This document shows positions 15,898 through 24,769 of a DNA stretch of 37,374 nt, one piece after another (position 1 is the stretch's first letter; the number at the start of each line of letters is the position of its first letter). The translations under genes were made by a program, and so were the position numbers. Below the pieces are notes generated by a model. It ran no database searches. It had not been told where the DNA came from and saw only the letters and a program-made list of their open reading frames with translations. The stretch is from positions 785,769 to 823,142 of the forward strand of contig JXCB02000023.1 of the NCBI GenBank assembly GCA_000828075.3. The letters are read 5' to 3'. The DNA is from Tolypothrix campylonemoides VB511288. GTDB taxonomy: Bacteria > Cyanobacteriota > Cyanobacteriia > Cyanobacteriales > Nostocaceae.

Positions 15898-16977
15898 CTA
15901 AAGCATATCTAGATCGAACTCTGCCCAAACAGCTGCGTGGTCAGATGCTGCGGTTGAACGGTCTTTTACTGTTGGGAAGGACTGTTCTCGTCCATTCGTC
16001 AATCGAGAAAGATTGAACATACCACGTCGTTCAACGCCAGCTTTCGTCAAAGCTTCTCTTAACGGCTGAGATACAAGTAAATAATCAATTTGATCTAGCT
16101 GATTACGGAAGGCGTACGTCCATCTATCTGCCATGTCCGCAAACCATATTTCCAAAACGTCATAAAGATTTTCTGTATTAAGTAGTTTTTCTATTGTTGA
16201 ACTTGTGGGCGTGTCATTTAAATCACCAGCTACAACGACTAAGTCTTGAGATAAATCAAAGTTAGATACGATTTCACTGACGCGATTTGCCTGCTCTTGA
16301 CGCCGTGATGCGCTGTCATTTCTTTTACTTTTAAAGTGATTGCACAAGATAGTGAGCTTTCTGTCAGCAGGAAGCAGAACTTCCACTTCAAGACAGTCTC
16401 GATCAAAAAGAAGTTCACCACGCGAGTCTTTATCGAAGATGTGAGTTCTGATATTTCCAATCGGGAAGCGACTTAACAAACCAACATCAATTCCCCGCTT
16501 GTCGTTACCGTCAATCGCCATTGAATATTCAAAACGAGAATCGAGAAATTCCTCAGAAAACTCTTTGAGTGTTAGACGGTTTTCAATTTCTACAAGGCAC
16601 TGCACATCTGCTGCAATTTCATTGATGACCCTTGCCGTATTAAACCGAGTTTCCTCAGAAAATTTAGCACGCTTAAAAACTATACGACCGTCCCACGAAT
16701 TTACTCCGTTTGCTCTCACCCCGACAATTGCACCTGAGTTGCGATCGCGTTCAAATAAACTTCCCCTATCTTCTGCGATTTCAATGTACTCTTCTAAACT
16801 TTTAAACAGAGAGAAAATTTTCTGCTTATTGTAAGCTTCTTGTTCTAGTTGACGTTGCAGTTCAGCAAGGTCATTTAGTAGCTTTTGATTCTCTACACCA
16901 TCCTTAATATCAAATATGGCGGCACGGTCAAAGAGATTCTGTGCGTTGAAAGTAGCGATACGTAAAGGACTACTCAT
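15898..16977 (-). CDS. Endonuclease/exonuclease/phosphatase (EEP) family hydrolase
   Basis: This 359-residue metal-dependent phosphodiesterase has the DNase I/exonuclease III fold. Visible motifs are Asn11 and Asn14 in TFNAQNLFD, the metal ligand Glu130 (LVEIEN), the RGIDVGLLSRFP block (161-172), catalytic NHFKSK (213-218), GDLND (251-255), QIDYLLVS (296-303) and the C-terminal SDHAAVWAEFD (345-355). An inserted helical, charged segment at about 28-75 separates strand 1 from the rest. There is no signal peptide, so it is probably cytoplasmic. The substrate could be DNA, RNA or a phospholipid headgroup; nothing in the sequence decides. Confidence 0.85.
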   Translation of the reverse strand: MSSPLRIATFNAQNLFDRAAIFDIKDGVENQKLLNDLAELQRQLEQEAYNKQKIFSLFKSLEEYIEIAEDRGSLFERDRNSGAIVGVRANGVNSWDGRIVFKRAKFSEETRFNTARVINEIAADVQCLVEIENRLTLKEFSEEFLDSRFEYSMAIDGNDKRGIDVGLLSRFPIGNIRTHIFDKDSRGELLFDRDCLEVEVLLPADRKLTILCNHFKSKRNDSASRRQEQANRVSEIVSNFDLSQDLVVVAGDLNDTPTSSTIEKLLNTENLYDVLEIWFADMADRWTYAFRNQLDQIDYLLVSQPLREALTKAGVERRGMFNLSRLTNGREQSFPTVKDRSTAASDHAAVWAEFDLDML

Positions 16978-17117
16978 ACGAATGAAAGCTTACAATGAAT
17001 GACGTTAAATAACTAACATAAATGTTATCTATTTGACAGAAAAATTAGATTAATTTCATTTTTTTTCTAGCCCACCTACTTAGGCGATGTCCGGCTAATT
17101 ACCCACAATTTTCCAGA

Positions 17118-17177
17118 ACCCCACCCCGCCGTTGACTGCTCCCCTCCCCGCATGCGGGGAGGGGTTAGGGGTGGGGT
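17118..17177. repeat. Nested palindrome directly behind the transketolase gene
   Basis: The inner perfect 24-bp palindrome at 17141-17164 has half site CCCCTCCCCGCA. The outer arms ACCCCACCCC (17118-17127) and GGGGTGGGGT (17168-17177) also pair. The element ends one base from the transketolase stop codon and probably serves as its 3' end. Confidence 0.75.
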
Positions 17178-17178
17178 A

Positions 17179-19092
17179 TTAGCCAACCAGTTCCTTCACG
17201 TTGTTGATGATGCCTTCAGGGTCAATACCCTGATGGGGGAACTGTTCCCATAAACCGCCACAGCCTTCTCTATGAGTGCCAAGGTGGGCGAACTTCGGTG
17301 TCAGTCCGCGCTCAAGTAACCAAGTCCCAAAGCGACTACCCAATCCTGTACGGCGATTAAATGATTCAACGACCAATACAAAGGGCGCTTTACCAACCTT
17401 CGCAAGCGTTTCTTCGTCAATGATGTTGAGTGTTGGCTTATTGATTAAGCCGACGTCAATCCCTTGCTGTTTGAGGCGTTCTACTGCATCCAGTGCGCGG
17501 TATAATGCCTCACCAAAGCTGACGATGTAACCAGCAGTTCCTTCACGCACGACTTCATCTTTGCCAGGAACAAAGGTATAACCTTCGCCGTAGAGATTCT
17601 TTCCATTGACATCAACAATGTTCGGAGTCTTGGAGCGAGTGGAGAAAATAAACCGTAGTCCTGGGTCAAAGAAAACTGCTTCAACACAAGCTTTCATTTG
17701 GGCGGCGTCTGCGGGGAAGTACAGCCGTGTTTCGTAGCCGTCATCCAACCCGTTGTCGGCAAACATATTGTTTATACCGAAGTGACAGGTATTGTCCGCC
17801 ATGTCATCCACGCCAGAGTGAGAGAAGTGACACAGGACGTTGGAGTAGTTCAGCCGCGCCATGGTGATTTCTGAAATGCACATTTCCAAGAACGCGCTGA
17901 ATGTGCCAAAGATGCCCTGCTTGCCTTTTTCCATGCCAAATCCGGCAGCGGCAGAGAAATTACCTCTCTCCATAATGCCAGAACTGATGAAGATTTCTGG
18001 ATAAGCATCGTGAATCTTCTTCAGTCCACAAGAGCCTTCCAGGTCACTATCGATACATATTACTTTTTCCTTGCGCTCTGTTTCACTCAAGCGGCTGAGG
18101 ACGGATACTACCGCATCACCAAACACGTTGCGGTTAGAATCCCATTTGTCACCGGAACCTATGAAGGTGTAGTTATTCTTGGGCTTTTGAATGCTCTTGA
18201 GGTATCTGACGGCATCGGTGAGTCCACGCTTTTCTAAGTAGGCGATCGCCTTATCCACCGGGATAACATCATGACCATGCGTTGAACCTTCTATGCCTTC
18301 AATCCCTACAGCCATTTTTCGCTTATTGACCAAGGCGACGGGTCCGTTAGTCGTCACTGCTTGACTTATCCGACGATACAAATCATCCAAGTCCTCGCCA
18401 TCTCCCTCATTGACATTCAGCCCTTGACCTGCGAGTGTTTTGGCAACGCTAAAACCTGGTAGGTATTGGGAAGGATGTCCGGCGATCGTCACATCATTAT
18501 CATCGATAATCAGCTTCACATTCAGATTCTGGGCAACCGCCAAACGCGCCGCTTCTGCATCATTGCCTTCCTGCTGCGAACCATCAGAACCAAGGCAGAT
18601 AACCACCTTATTCGGGTTTGCCAACGCCACACCATTAATGTAGGGCCATACATGCCCCAGTCGTCCAGAACTGAACTTGACTCCGGGCGTCAGTCCAAGT
18701 TCAGGGTGCCCAGGCAGTTTTGCACCAGCTTCGCGGTAATGGACAAGACTTTCAGCAGACAACTCACCATGCAAAACAGCCATGAGGTATTGCGTGGCAA
18801 CGCGGTGTCCCGCTTCATCAAAGAAAATCGGCACGAATTTATCTGGTGCACCCCGAAAAAATGCATCGAAAATGACGACCTCTGGCACTGTGTCGTAAGC
18901 ACCACCCGTGTGACCGCCCAAACCTTTGGCAGCACCTGTAGCGGTGAAGAAAACGATCGCATCACGGCACAACTGAATGTTAGCTTTGAGTGTCTCCCGC
19001 TGCTCATTTGTGAGGTTCGGATTGGTAGGGTCTAGTGCCAGTGGCTTGTATGCACCAAGGTTAATAGAAAAGCTAGCTGTAGCAATAGTCAT
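17179..19092 (-). CDS. Transketolase-family enzyme (thiamine-diphosphate dependent)
   Basis: This 637-residue protein has the transketolase layout. The N-terminal TPP-binding domain shows CLGSDGSQQEGN and, about 25 residues on, IIDDNDVT (the GDG...N motif is replaced by GSDG...DND). It also has SSGRLGHVWPYINGVALA. The middle pyrimidine domain has IMERGNFSAAAGFGMEKGK, including the Glu that activates TPP, and the C-terminal domain begins near EGTAGYIVSFGEALYRALD. It is divergent from the Calvin-cycle transketolase, so the substrate pair is uncertain. I start it at the ATG at 19092 (MTIATASFS), preceded by CAGGAATATTAGCC. The longer frame to 19203 adds 37 residues of unlikely His/Arg-rich sequence. 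A nested palindrome follows the stop. Confidence 0.85.
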   Translation of the reverse strand: MTIATASFSINLGAYKPLALDPTNPNLTNEQRETLKANIQLCRDAIVFFTATGAAKGLGGHTGGAYDTVPEVVIFDAFFRGAPDKFVPIFFDEAGHRVATQYLMAVLHGELSAESLVHYREAGAKLPGHPELGLTPGVKFSSGRLGHVWPYINGVALANPNKVVICLGSDGSQQEGNDAEAARLAVAQNLNVKLIIDDNDVTIAGHPSQYLPGFSVAKTLAGQGLNVNEGDGEDLDDLYRRISQAVTTNGPVALVNKRKMAVGIEGIEGSTHGHDVIPVDKAIAYLEKRGLTDAVRYLKSIQKPKNNYTFIGSGDKWDSNRNVFGDAVVSVLSRLSETERKEKVICIDSDLEGSCGLKKIHDAYPEIFISSGIMERGNFSAAAGFGMEKGKQGIFGTFSAFLEMCISEITMARLNYSNVLCHFSHSGVDDMADNTCHFGINNMFADNGLDDGYETRLYFPADAAQMKACVEAVFFDPGLRFIFSTRSKTPNIVDVNGKNLYGEGYTFVPGKDEVVREGTAGYIVSFGEALYRALDAVERLKQQGIDVGLINKPTLNIIDEETLAKVGKAPFVLVVESFNRRTGLGSRFGTWLLERGLTPKFAHLGTHREGCGGLWEQFPHQGIDPEGIINNVKELVG

Positions 19093-20030
19093 GGCTAATA
19101 TTCCTGTATGTAAATGATGAACACGGGAGAGAGCCGTCCTCTTTGACGGTACACTGCAACGGAAATCTATGTTGTTATGGTGGATTGTTATGGTGGATTG
19201 CAATCAACTCACCACACGTTTATTTTCTTACCCGGTTTTCCCAACAGAGTTTTTATCCTCACATCGTTATTTGCATCGTTATTTGCATCCTTATCTGCAT
19301 CCTTATCTGCAGCCATTGTTAGCCGTGTTTAGACAGCTTGGAATGGCATGAAACGTTGCACTTTCGACTCTATTGAATGGCAACGATTATAGCTAAGTAT
19401 AAATGCTTATGACAATAATGAGCAAGATAAATGTTGAAGATTAAAACATTTGTGCTGTTGAACACAGCAGTCCTCTGCTGCTTGTGCTGGTCGAGAAATG
19501 CTTTGTTTGTCAAATCATCCGAGGAAAGGAGGACAAACTCAAAGTTTCCTTTCTTTGCTCAATGTCCCCTTTACAAACCCTGTTCCCTATTCCCTGTTGC
19601 CTGTTGCCTCTCAACAAGTCCATACCTTAAGTCCAAACTACAGTCAATCAGGTTAAGTGACTGATTTTAAGAAATTCTTATAAAGATTTTACGAAAAAAT
19701 ATAAAAGCTTCATGAAGTTCAGAACAAATTGATCTTATTGTAGAAAAAGATGCAAATAATATTAAAGGTGCATAACGACTCAAACGATTAGAGCTTTTAA
19801 GGCTTCATGTGAGTCAGATTTGAGTCAGACTCAAAGATGTTTTTTGACAGTATCAGGTGAGAAGTTAAAAAACTTGCTTGCCCAGAGTAAATCGACTGAA
19901 TAGCGGGTATCTACCGCCAGCCAAAGCTTGAAAAGCTTTTTAAGAGCTGGAATTCTAACGCCATGTAAAGACGCTTACTCTTGCTTCGTCAAGTGTCTCT
20001 ACAGCTAACCCGTAATCACAAGAATTTACT
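19093..20030. other. Intergenic, about 0.9 kb
   Basis: I see no convincing gene. The frames at 19169-19351 and 19431-19664 are low in family-like content; the first is created by a 12-bp tandem repeat. An AAAGCTT/AAGCTTT hairpin occurs at about 19922-19940. Confidence 0.5.
19263..19310. repeat. 12-bp tandem repeat, four units
   Basis: ATCGTTATTTGC occurs twice (19263-19286), followed by ATCCTTATCTGC twice (19287-19310). It lies 170 bp upstream of the transketolase start on the opposite strand, where it could affect that promoter. Confidence 0.85.
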
Positions 20031-20273
20031 ATGTACAACCAAACGTTTCGGGCTTTCACTCGCATTAGCCCAGTTTTCATTGATTTTGAACGAGCAGAAA
20101 TTGCTTGCTTGAGTAAAGTGAGTAAAGGCGTTACACCAAAAGCCAAGGTGATTGTCCTCGACACTACAGAGAACAAAAACGCACAAATTACTAAAGTCTT
20201 CAACCCACATCTCAATATCTCTAGGGTCCCTATCTCCCACCAACAATCGGAAATGCAATTAGGGACAACCTAA
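20031..20273 (+). CDS. Hypothetical 80-aa frame, doubtful
   Basis: This 80-residue open frame starts at ATG 20031 and has no recognisable domain. The middle part reads like a beta-strand/Lys-rich segment (SKGVTPKAKVIVLDTTENKNAQITKVF). No good Shine-Dalgarno sequence is present (ACAAGAATTTACT). It is followed by a 458-bp leader before the beta-helix gene. Overlapping frames on the other strand are of similar size, so I list it only as possible. Confidence 0.25.
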   Translation: MYNQTFRAFTRISPVFIDFERAEIACLSKVSKGVTPKAKVIVLDTTENKNAQITKVFNPHLNISRVPISHQQSEMQLGTT

Positions 20274-20731
20274 CGAAGGCAAACAAAACCTAAATAAAAA
20301 CCACACTGCCTCTTAATAAGAGTAGGTAAGAGCATCAACTAGAAATGCTAATACCCGGCTTTATGGTGGTTCCGGTTATGCTAAGGGCGACTAGAGCCGC
20401 CTTTAACTAGTACTCCATCACACAAACTTTGCGGGTTTGTAGTGAGCAATTTATCGCTTAAGCAAGCACTCTTCGTGCTTACTACATACCCATCAGGCTT
20501 TGACTTGGCGGACTACTAGAACTGAGACTGCAACTATCTGTGATGGAGATAATCGGCACGAGTCTATATGTGCAACTCATATGATCATGACCTGATAGGC
20601 ATGGTCAAAGCTTGTTGCCCATCGGTACTTCATCCAGCGTGATAGGTACTTTACCTATCTCTAGACCACTTTGTTGGTCATAGTTCATGAGTTATTAGTC
20701 AAAACAAACAACAAACAAGGATTGATTCAAC
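20274..20731. other. Long leader upstream of the beta-helix gene
   Basis: This is a noncoding stretch of about 0.46 kb. It holds an imperfect hairpin repeat (20439-20485) and several stretches with local dyad symmetry around 20365-20400. AAGGA at 20717-20721 is the ribosome-binding site of the gene starting at 20732. I recognise no riboswitch class. Confidence 0.5.
20439..20485. repeat. Hairpin repeat (GTAGTGAGCA/TGCTTACTAC)
   Basis: Ten-base arms with one wobble pair enclose an inner AAGCAC/GTGCTT hairpin. It is related in its ends to 35275-35328. Confidence 0.5.
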
Positions 20732-22777
20732 ATGGCTACTATTACCGTTTCGTCTGCTGCTGACAATGGAGCTGGTTCTCTTAGAAATGCGATCGCTCAG
20801 GCACAATCAGGTGATACCATTCAATTTGGCTCCAACCTCGCGGGTCAGACCATTACCCTCAATTCAGGTCAACTCACAGTTAACAAAAACTTGACAATTG
20901 ATGGTTCAGGTGCTGCGGGTTTGACAATTAGTGGCAATAATGCGAGCCGAATTTTTGATGTAACAACACCTGGCTCAAGTTTTACATTGCGAAATTTGAC
21001 CCTTGCCAATGGAAAAGCCAGTGGTGACTGGGAAAATGGTGCTGGAGGCGCAGTTCGCGTAGTCAGTGGAGATAAGCTCACCACTCTCAACGTAGAGAAC
21101 AGCAAATTTTTGAATAACAGCGCTTCGGGCGCAGGAGGAGGCGCAATTTGGGGAGGCTTTAACACCGCTAACACCATCACTGGTAGTGTATTTGAGGGGA
21201 ACGACAGTACTGCTGGTAAATCGGAACGTGGCGGTGGTGCGATCGCTGTCAACACTAACAGTAGCCTCACGGTGAAAAATAGTGACTTCACCAATAACAA
21301 AGGAACCAATGGCGGTGCAATCAACACTGTATTAAGCAAACTCACAGTAGAAGACTCTACTTTCCGCAATAATGACTCAACAGCTGGAGGTCCAGTAGGT
21401 CCTCACACCATAGGTTATGGTGGTGCCATCTATACTGATGGCGCGAATGCCTCTGGACCAAATTACGATTATGGTCCCATCGGAGGCACAATTACCATTC
21501 GTAATAGCGAATTTGAAAGCAACAAAGCTGCTGGACAAGGCGGAGGACTGTTTCTGTATGCTTATTCCCCAGACAAAGTGATTGTTGAAAATTCCAAAAT
21601 TGCCAAAAATCAGGTCATTGAGGACTCTCGAGGCGATTCACTCGGCGGTGGTCTGCGAATTGGTAATGCTGAGTTTAACGTTAACAACACCACCTTCACC
21701 GACAATCGGTCACTCCAGCAAGGTGGTGGTTTATGGATAGGAGAAGAAGCCCCAGGTACTATTAGTAAAAGTACATTCACTGGTAATCGAGCCGAGAGTA
21801 CAGACGGCAAAACTGGTTTGGGTGGAGCAATCTCTTTTGCCAATTACTCCAATCCTGTCACTATTGACGGTACGACCGTTGCCGACAACTACGCTGGTTT
21901 TCAAGGTGGAGGTATTTCCGGAGGTGGCTCGTTCACCACTGTCAAAGATTCAACCTTCACAAATAACGTTGGAGGTAACGGTTGGAACATCAAAAACCAA
22001 GTTACTGATCAACTCAAGGATGGTGGAGGAAATACTCAATGGCCAAGCAAAAACCCCAATGATCCCAGTGACCTGAATGTCACAGCATCTATTAATATTG
22101 CAGAACCCAAGGGCAGTAGTTCGCAAAATATTGTCCCAAGAGCAGCAAGCTCTGTAGGTATTGATAACAATGACCCCACCCTTGGTACGGGGAATAACCT
22201 CGTCCCAGCAATTGTTAGTGACAATAACTCAAGCAACGGTACTTTTGTAGATGCCACCGGCAACAGCTCCAACACTACCTTGAGTAGTATCTTTCCTGTA
22301 AACACCATAGGTAACAGCGCCAATGGTAACAATACCCGTGCAGATATTAGTGGAAGTCCCATTAACACTGATTCAGATGGTGGTCTTACCCCTGTCCTTA
22401 GCGGTAGCGATAGCGAAGCGCTGCTGCTTTCAGCAGATCGCCAGCTGTGTGGCAATATCACTTTGGACGATAATCTCTACAACAGTTTTAGAGAACAAAT
22501 CACACAAGGTAACGGGCTTGACAGCTTCAGACTAACTCCTGGTCAAATCTCTGAGTTGAATCCTAATTTCAACTCTGGAAAAGACTATACCGGCGTTAGC
22601 TTGTTAGATGGTCAAAATCCAGGTCAATCCTCAATTAACAAGCCAAGCGGCGATAGTTGGAATCTGGACAACACTCAGCGTCAGTCACTGGCAAACTTAC
22701 AAGGAACCAACACTTCGACCCTTGTGGGTAACTCCCCATCTGGGTCTGGACAACTTTACCCGGTTCAAACCCTGTAA
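20732..22777 (+). CDS. Right-handed parallel beta-helix repeat protein
   Basis: This 681-residue protein begins with ITVSSAADNGAGSLRNAIAQA, the common start of bacterial polymorphic-outer-membrane/pectate-lyase-like repeat proteins. Residues 25 to about 450 form repeating beta-helix coils with many GGG(A/L) turns and N.F.NN ladders (for example NSKFLNNSASGAGGGAIWGG). The C-terminal 230 residues are low-complexity Ser/Asn/Gly. There is no signal peptide or catalytic triad visible, so surface display is inferred from the family type only. A 36-bp palindromic repeat is inserted in frame at 22407-22442 (encoding GSDSEALLLSADRQ). Codons are normal otherwise. A hairpin lies between it and the convergent methyltransferase gene. 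Confidence 0.8.
   Translation: MATITVSSAADNGAGSLRNAIAQAQSGDTIQFGSNLAGQTITLNSGQLTVNKNLTIDGSGAAGLTISGNNASRIFDVTTPGSSFTLRNLTLANGKASGDWENGAGGAVRVVSGDKLTTLNVENSKFLNNSASGAGGGAIWGGFNTANTITGSVFEGNDSTAGKSERGGGAIAVNTNSSLTVKNSDFTNNKGTNGGAINTVLSKLTVEDSTFRNNDSTAGGPVGPHTIGYGGAIYTDGANASGPNYDYGPIGGTITIRNSEFESNKAAGQGGGLFLYAYSPDKVIVENSKIAKNQVIEDSRGDSLGGGLRIGNAEFNVNNTTFTDNRSLQQGGGLWIGEEAPGTISKSTFTGNRAESTDGKTGLGGAISFANYSNPVTIDGTTVADNYAGFQGGGISGGGSFTTVKDSTFTNNVGGNGWNIKNQVTDQLKDGGGNTQWPSKNPNDPSDLNVTASINIAEPKGSSSQNIVPRAASSVGIDNNDPTLGTGNNLVPAIVSDNNSSNGTFVDATGNSSNTTLSSIFPVNTIGNSANGNNTRADISGSPINTDSDGGLTPVLSGSDSEALLLSADRQLCGNITLDDNLYNSFREQITQGNGLDSFRLTPGQISELNPNFNSGKDYTGVSLLDGQNPGQSSINKPSGDSWNLDNTQRQSLANLQGTNTSTLVGNSPSGSGQLYPVQTL
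22407..22442 (+). repeat. Dispersed GCGATAGC...GCAGATCGC repeat inside the beta-helix gene
   Basis: GCGATAGCGAAGCGCTGCTG and CAGCAGATCGCC match the noncoding repeat block at 11728-11760 (GCGATAGC, TTCGCTGCTGCC, TTCGGCAGATCGC). Here it sits inside an open frame without breaking it. Confidence 0.6.
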
Positions 22778-22884
22778 CCGTGTTGCTCATTGGGTCAATC
22801 ATCTTGTCTATGATGATTAGCACCCAATACTGACGGGTACTACAGATAGCTAATCTCATCACTTGCGAGCGTTTTCGGATTCTT

Positions 22885-22918
22885 CAGGTTTGACAGAAGT
22901 CGGGTTTTGTCAAACCTG
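22885..22918. terminator. Hairpin between convergent genes
   Basis: A perfect 11-bp stem CAGGTTTGACA/TGTCAAACCTG with a 12-nt loop lies 107 bp past the beta-helix stop and 16 bp before the convergent methyltransferase stop. On the plus strand ATTTCT follows, a weak T-run, so it may serve either or both genes. Confidence 0.55.
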
Positions 22919-22933
22919 ATTTCTAAAATATTC

Positions 22934-23761
22934 TCACTTGTGAGCTAATACAAAAAATATCGAAGCATCACACCAAGCGCCTTGCTCTGTGATGGGTAAC
23001 GCCTGAACTTCTGATATATATTCAGATTTGCATTGCTCTAATTGAGCTGGTGCAAGCTGAAAGACTTGATAGCCAAAAACATTCTTCGAGTTCATTTTCC
23101 ATAACTCTTCAGCAGTTTTAGCATCAGGAGCGAAATACCAACCAAACTGCTCTTGTGTCACTTGAATATTTTTAAATCCTGCCTCTTGTAAAAGTTTGTG
23201 GCATCTGTCAACTGTACCAAGCGGTTGATTTGGGTTGGGAACTGTTATACCGTATCTTTGCGCAACTTCACGAAACAAAACTGACGGTGGAAAAGCTGTT
23301 TCCGCCCAAGCATTAAACGCCAAAATTCCACTAGATTTGAGAAAGCGATGCCATTGCTGCAAAGCGGTGGGAATATCAGTTAAATAACAGATAGCTAAAG
23401 AGCATAAGATAACATCAAAACTATTATCAGTAAAAGTTAAATTTTCTGCATCTGCTTCTTGAAAATTAACATTTTTCAAACCCTCCGCCGCCAGTTTCTG
23501 TTTTGCATAACTAAGCATTCCGGAGGAAATATCCACACCGATGATTTTACCTGCATCGCCAACTATTTTGGCAGCATTAAGAGCGACTATACCTGTACCT
23601 GTTGCAATATCTAGAATTGTTTGTCCACTTTGGAGTTTGGCGATTTTAATTAGGCGATCGCCAACAGAACCGTAAAATCTGCCTTGGTCATAATTCGTTC
23701 GGGAATTGAAGTCGGTTAGTAATTGCTGCTTATACTTTTTTATATCTACTTCTTGTAGCAT
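22934..23761 (-). CDS. Class I SAM-dependent methyltransferase, paralogue of 9523-10335
   Basis: This 275-residue protein aligns end to end with the methyltransferase at 9523-10335, sharing ILD(I/V)ATGTGIVA, the GVDI strand-2 motif, LTDIP and the closing FFVLA(H/R)K. The motif VI region, which normally contains PGG, is LKSSGILAFNAW here, so one conserved Gly is replaced by Ser. SAM binding by motif I looks intact. The start at ATG 23761 (MLQEVDIKKYK) agrees with the paralogue. Substrate unknown. The next gene upstream on the same strand is an acetyltransferase 62 bp away. Confidence 0.85.
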   Translation of the reverse strand: MLQEVDIKKYKQQLLTDFNSRTNYDQGRFYGSVGDRLIKIAKLQSGQTILDIATGTGIVALNAAKIVGDAGKIIGVDISSGMLSYAKQKLAAEGLKNVNFQEADAENLTFTDNSFDVILCSLAICYLTDIPTALQQWHRFLKSSGILAFNAWAETAFPPSVLFREVAQRYGITVPNPNQPLGTVDRCHKLLQEAGFKNIQVTQEQFGWYFAPDAKTAEELWKMNSKNVFGYQVFQLAPAQLEQCKSEYISEVQALPITEQGAWCDASIFFVLAHK

Positions 23762-23823
23762 TGGAACAATTTACCAAATTGTTTTTCTGTGTCACTGGTA
23801 TGTAACTCCTAGAAGGCTGAGTT

Positions 23824-24387
23824 TTATAACTGATAATCTTTTTTCAACAAAGAAAATATTCTCAAGTCATGAAACTGACCCTTCCAGTAACCATATTCTC
23901 TAAGAATGCCTTCCTCTAGAAACCCTAATTTTTGCAACAGCTTAATAGATGCTGTGTTTTCCAGCATCACCATCGCCTCAATTCGATTCAATCCGATACC
24001 TTGAAATCCAAACTCAATGACAGCCTCCAGTGCTTCTGTCATAATACCTTGTCGCCAATAAGTTCTTGCAAGCTCATAACCAATTTCTCCCAAAAAAGGA
24101 CTCTTGTAGCGATAACCGCAAGAGCCAATGATGACATTATCGTTTTTTCTAGCTATTCCCCAACGAATTCCCTGTCTACTTTTGAAACGTTCTGATCTAC
24201 GATTAATCAAACCTTTCACTTGTTCAATACTTGTAGGAGGTTCTAGATCGTAATATTTAGTTACGTCTTCATCAGCAAAAACCTGAAAAATGGCTTGTGC
24301 ATCAGACAAATTAATTGCCCTTAAAATTATATTTTTGGTTTCTAGTTGTGGAAATTCGTACTGTGTACTATCAGAATTATCCTGCAT
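23824..24387 (-). CDS. GNAT N-acetyltransferase, RimJ/RimL-like
   Basis: This 187-residue protein of the GNAT fold probably acetylates an N-terminal or small-molecule amine with acetyl-CoA. Visible features are the LETKNIILRAI opening strand, GIARKNDNVIIGSCGY (strands 3-4), IGYELARTYWRQGIMTEAL with the acetyl-CoA pyrophosphate-binding RQG region, and NRIEAMVMLENTASIKLLQKLGFLEEGILREY, the standard RimJ/RimL end block. The start at 24387 is decided by GGGGAG 6 nt upstream. The frame could extend to 24441, but that part is a HIP1-bounded repeat. Confidence 0.88.
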   Translation of the reverse strand: MQDNSDSTQYEFPQLETKNIILRAINLSDAQAIFQVFADEDVTKYYDLEPPTSIEQVKGLINRRSERFKSRQGIRWGIARKNDNVIIGSCGYRYKSPFLGEIGYELARTYWRQGIMTEALEAVIEFGFQGIGLNRIEAMVMLENTASIKLLQKLGFLEEGILREYGYWKGQFHDLRIFSLLKKDYQL

Positions 24388-24406
24388 TTTGCTCCCCGTT
24401 AAAATT

Positions 24407-24474
24407 GCGATCGCGTAAGCGCAAAGCGTAGGCTCCACCAACGCGTAGGGTGTCCGGAGGACGAGCGCGATCGC
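24407..24474. repeat. 68-bp repeat bounded by two HIP1 octamers
   Basis: GCGATCGC occurs at both 24407-24414 and 24467-24474. The interior carries GGTGTCCGGAGGACGAGC, a motif related to the block inside the 15704-15838 repeats. Confidence 0.6.
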
Positions 24475-24603
24475 TCTGCACCATCGTCTTTTTTTCTATC
24501 AATCATTTATCAAAAATCATAACTTAATCCTTAATTTTTTTGAAAAACTAGGATGGGCAATGCCCACCCCATGATTTAACAGTTACCAGTTATCAGTTAG
24601 TAG

Positions 24604-24624
24604 AGACGCCCTCTATGGGCGTCT
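24604..24624. repeat. Hairpin repeat AGACGCCC/GGGCGTCT
   Basis: A perfect 8-bp stem with a 5-nt loop, of the TAGAGACG family, which also gives the in-gene copy at 36206-36237. Confidence 0.65.
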
Positions 24625-24769
24625 GTACATCAGTTATCAGTTTTATCGTTGGGGGAAACACCACACTCCTGTGCACCGTTCGTCGTCAGACGTGCCGTAG
24701 GCATAAGCGTTGGTGTGAGTACAACCACACCATACGCACTGCGGCTGGTACTGTTCACTGTTCACTGAT

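Larger units (their letters stand above)
24388..24769. other. Intergenic, about 0.38 kb, repeats
   Basis: This region holds the HIP1-bounded repeat (24407-24474), a GGGCAATGCCC hairpin near 24555, CAGTTAT heptamers near 24590 and the AGACGCCC/GGGCGTCT hairpin at 24604-24624. No gene is visible. Confidence 0.55.

Noticed and set aside
19093-19203. 37-residue extension of the transketolase
   Set aside because: The sequence is unlike transketolases; the ATG at 19092 has a ribosome-binding site.
19431-19664. 77-residue Cys-rich frame
   Set aside because: Unusual composition, no homologous pattern and no ribosome-binding site.
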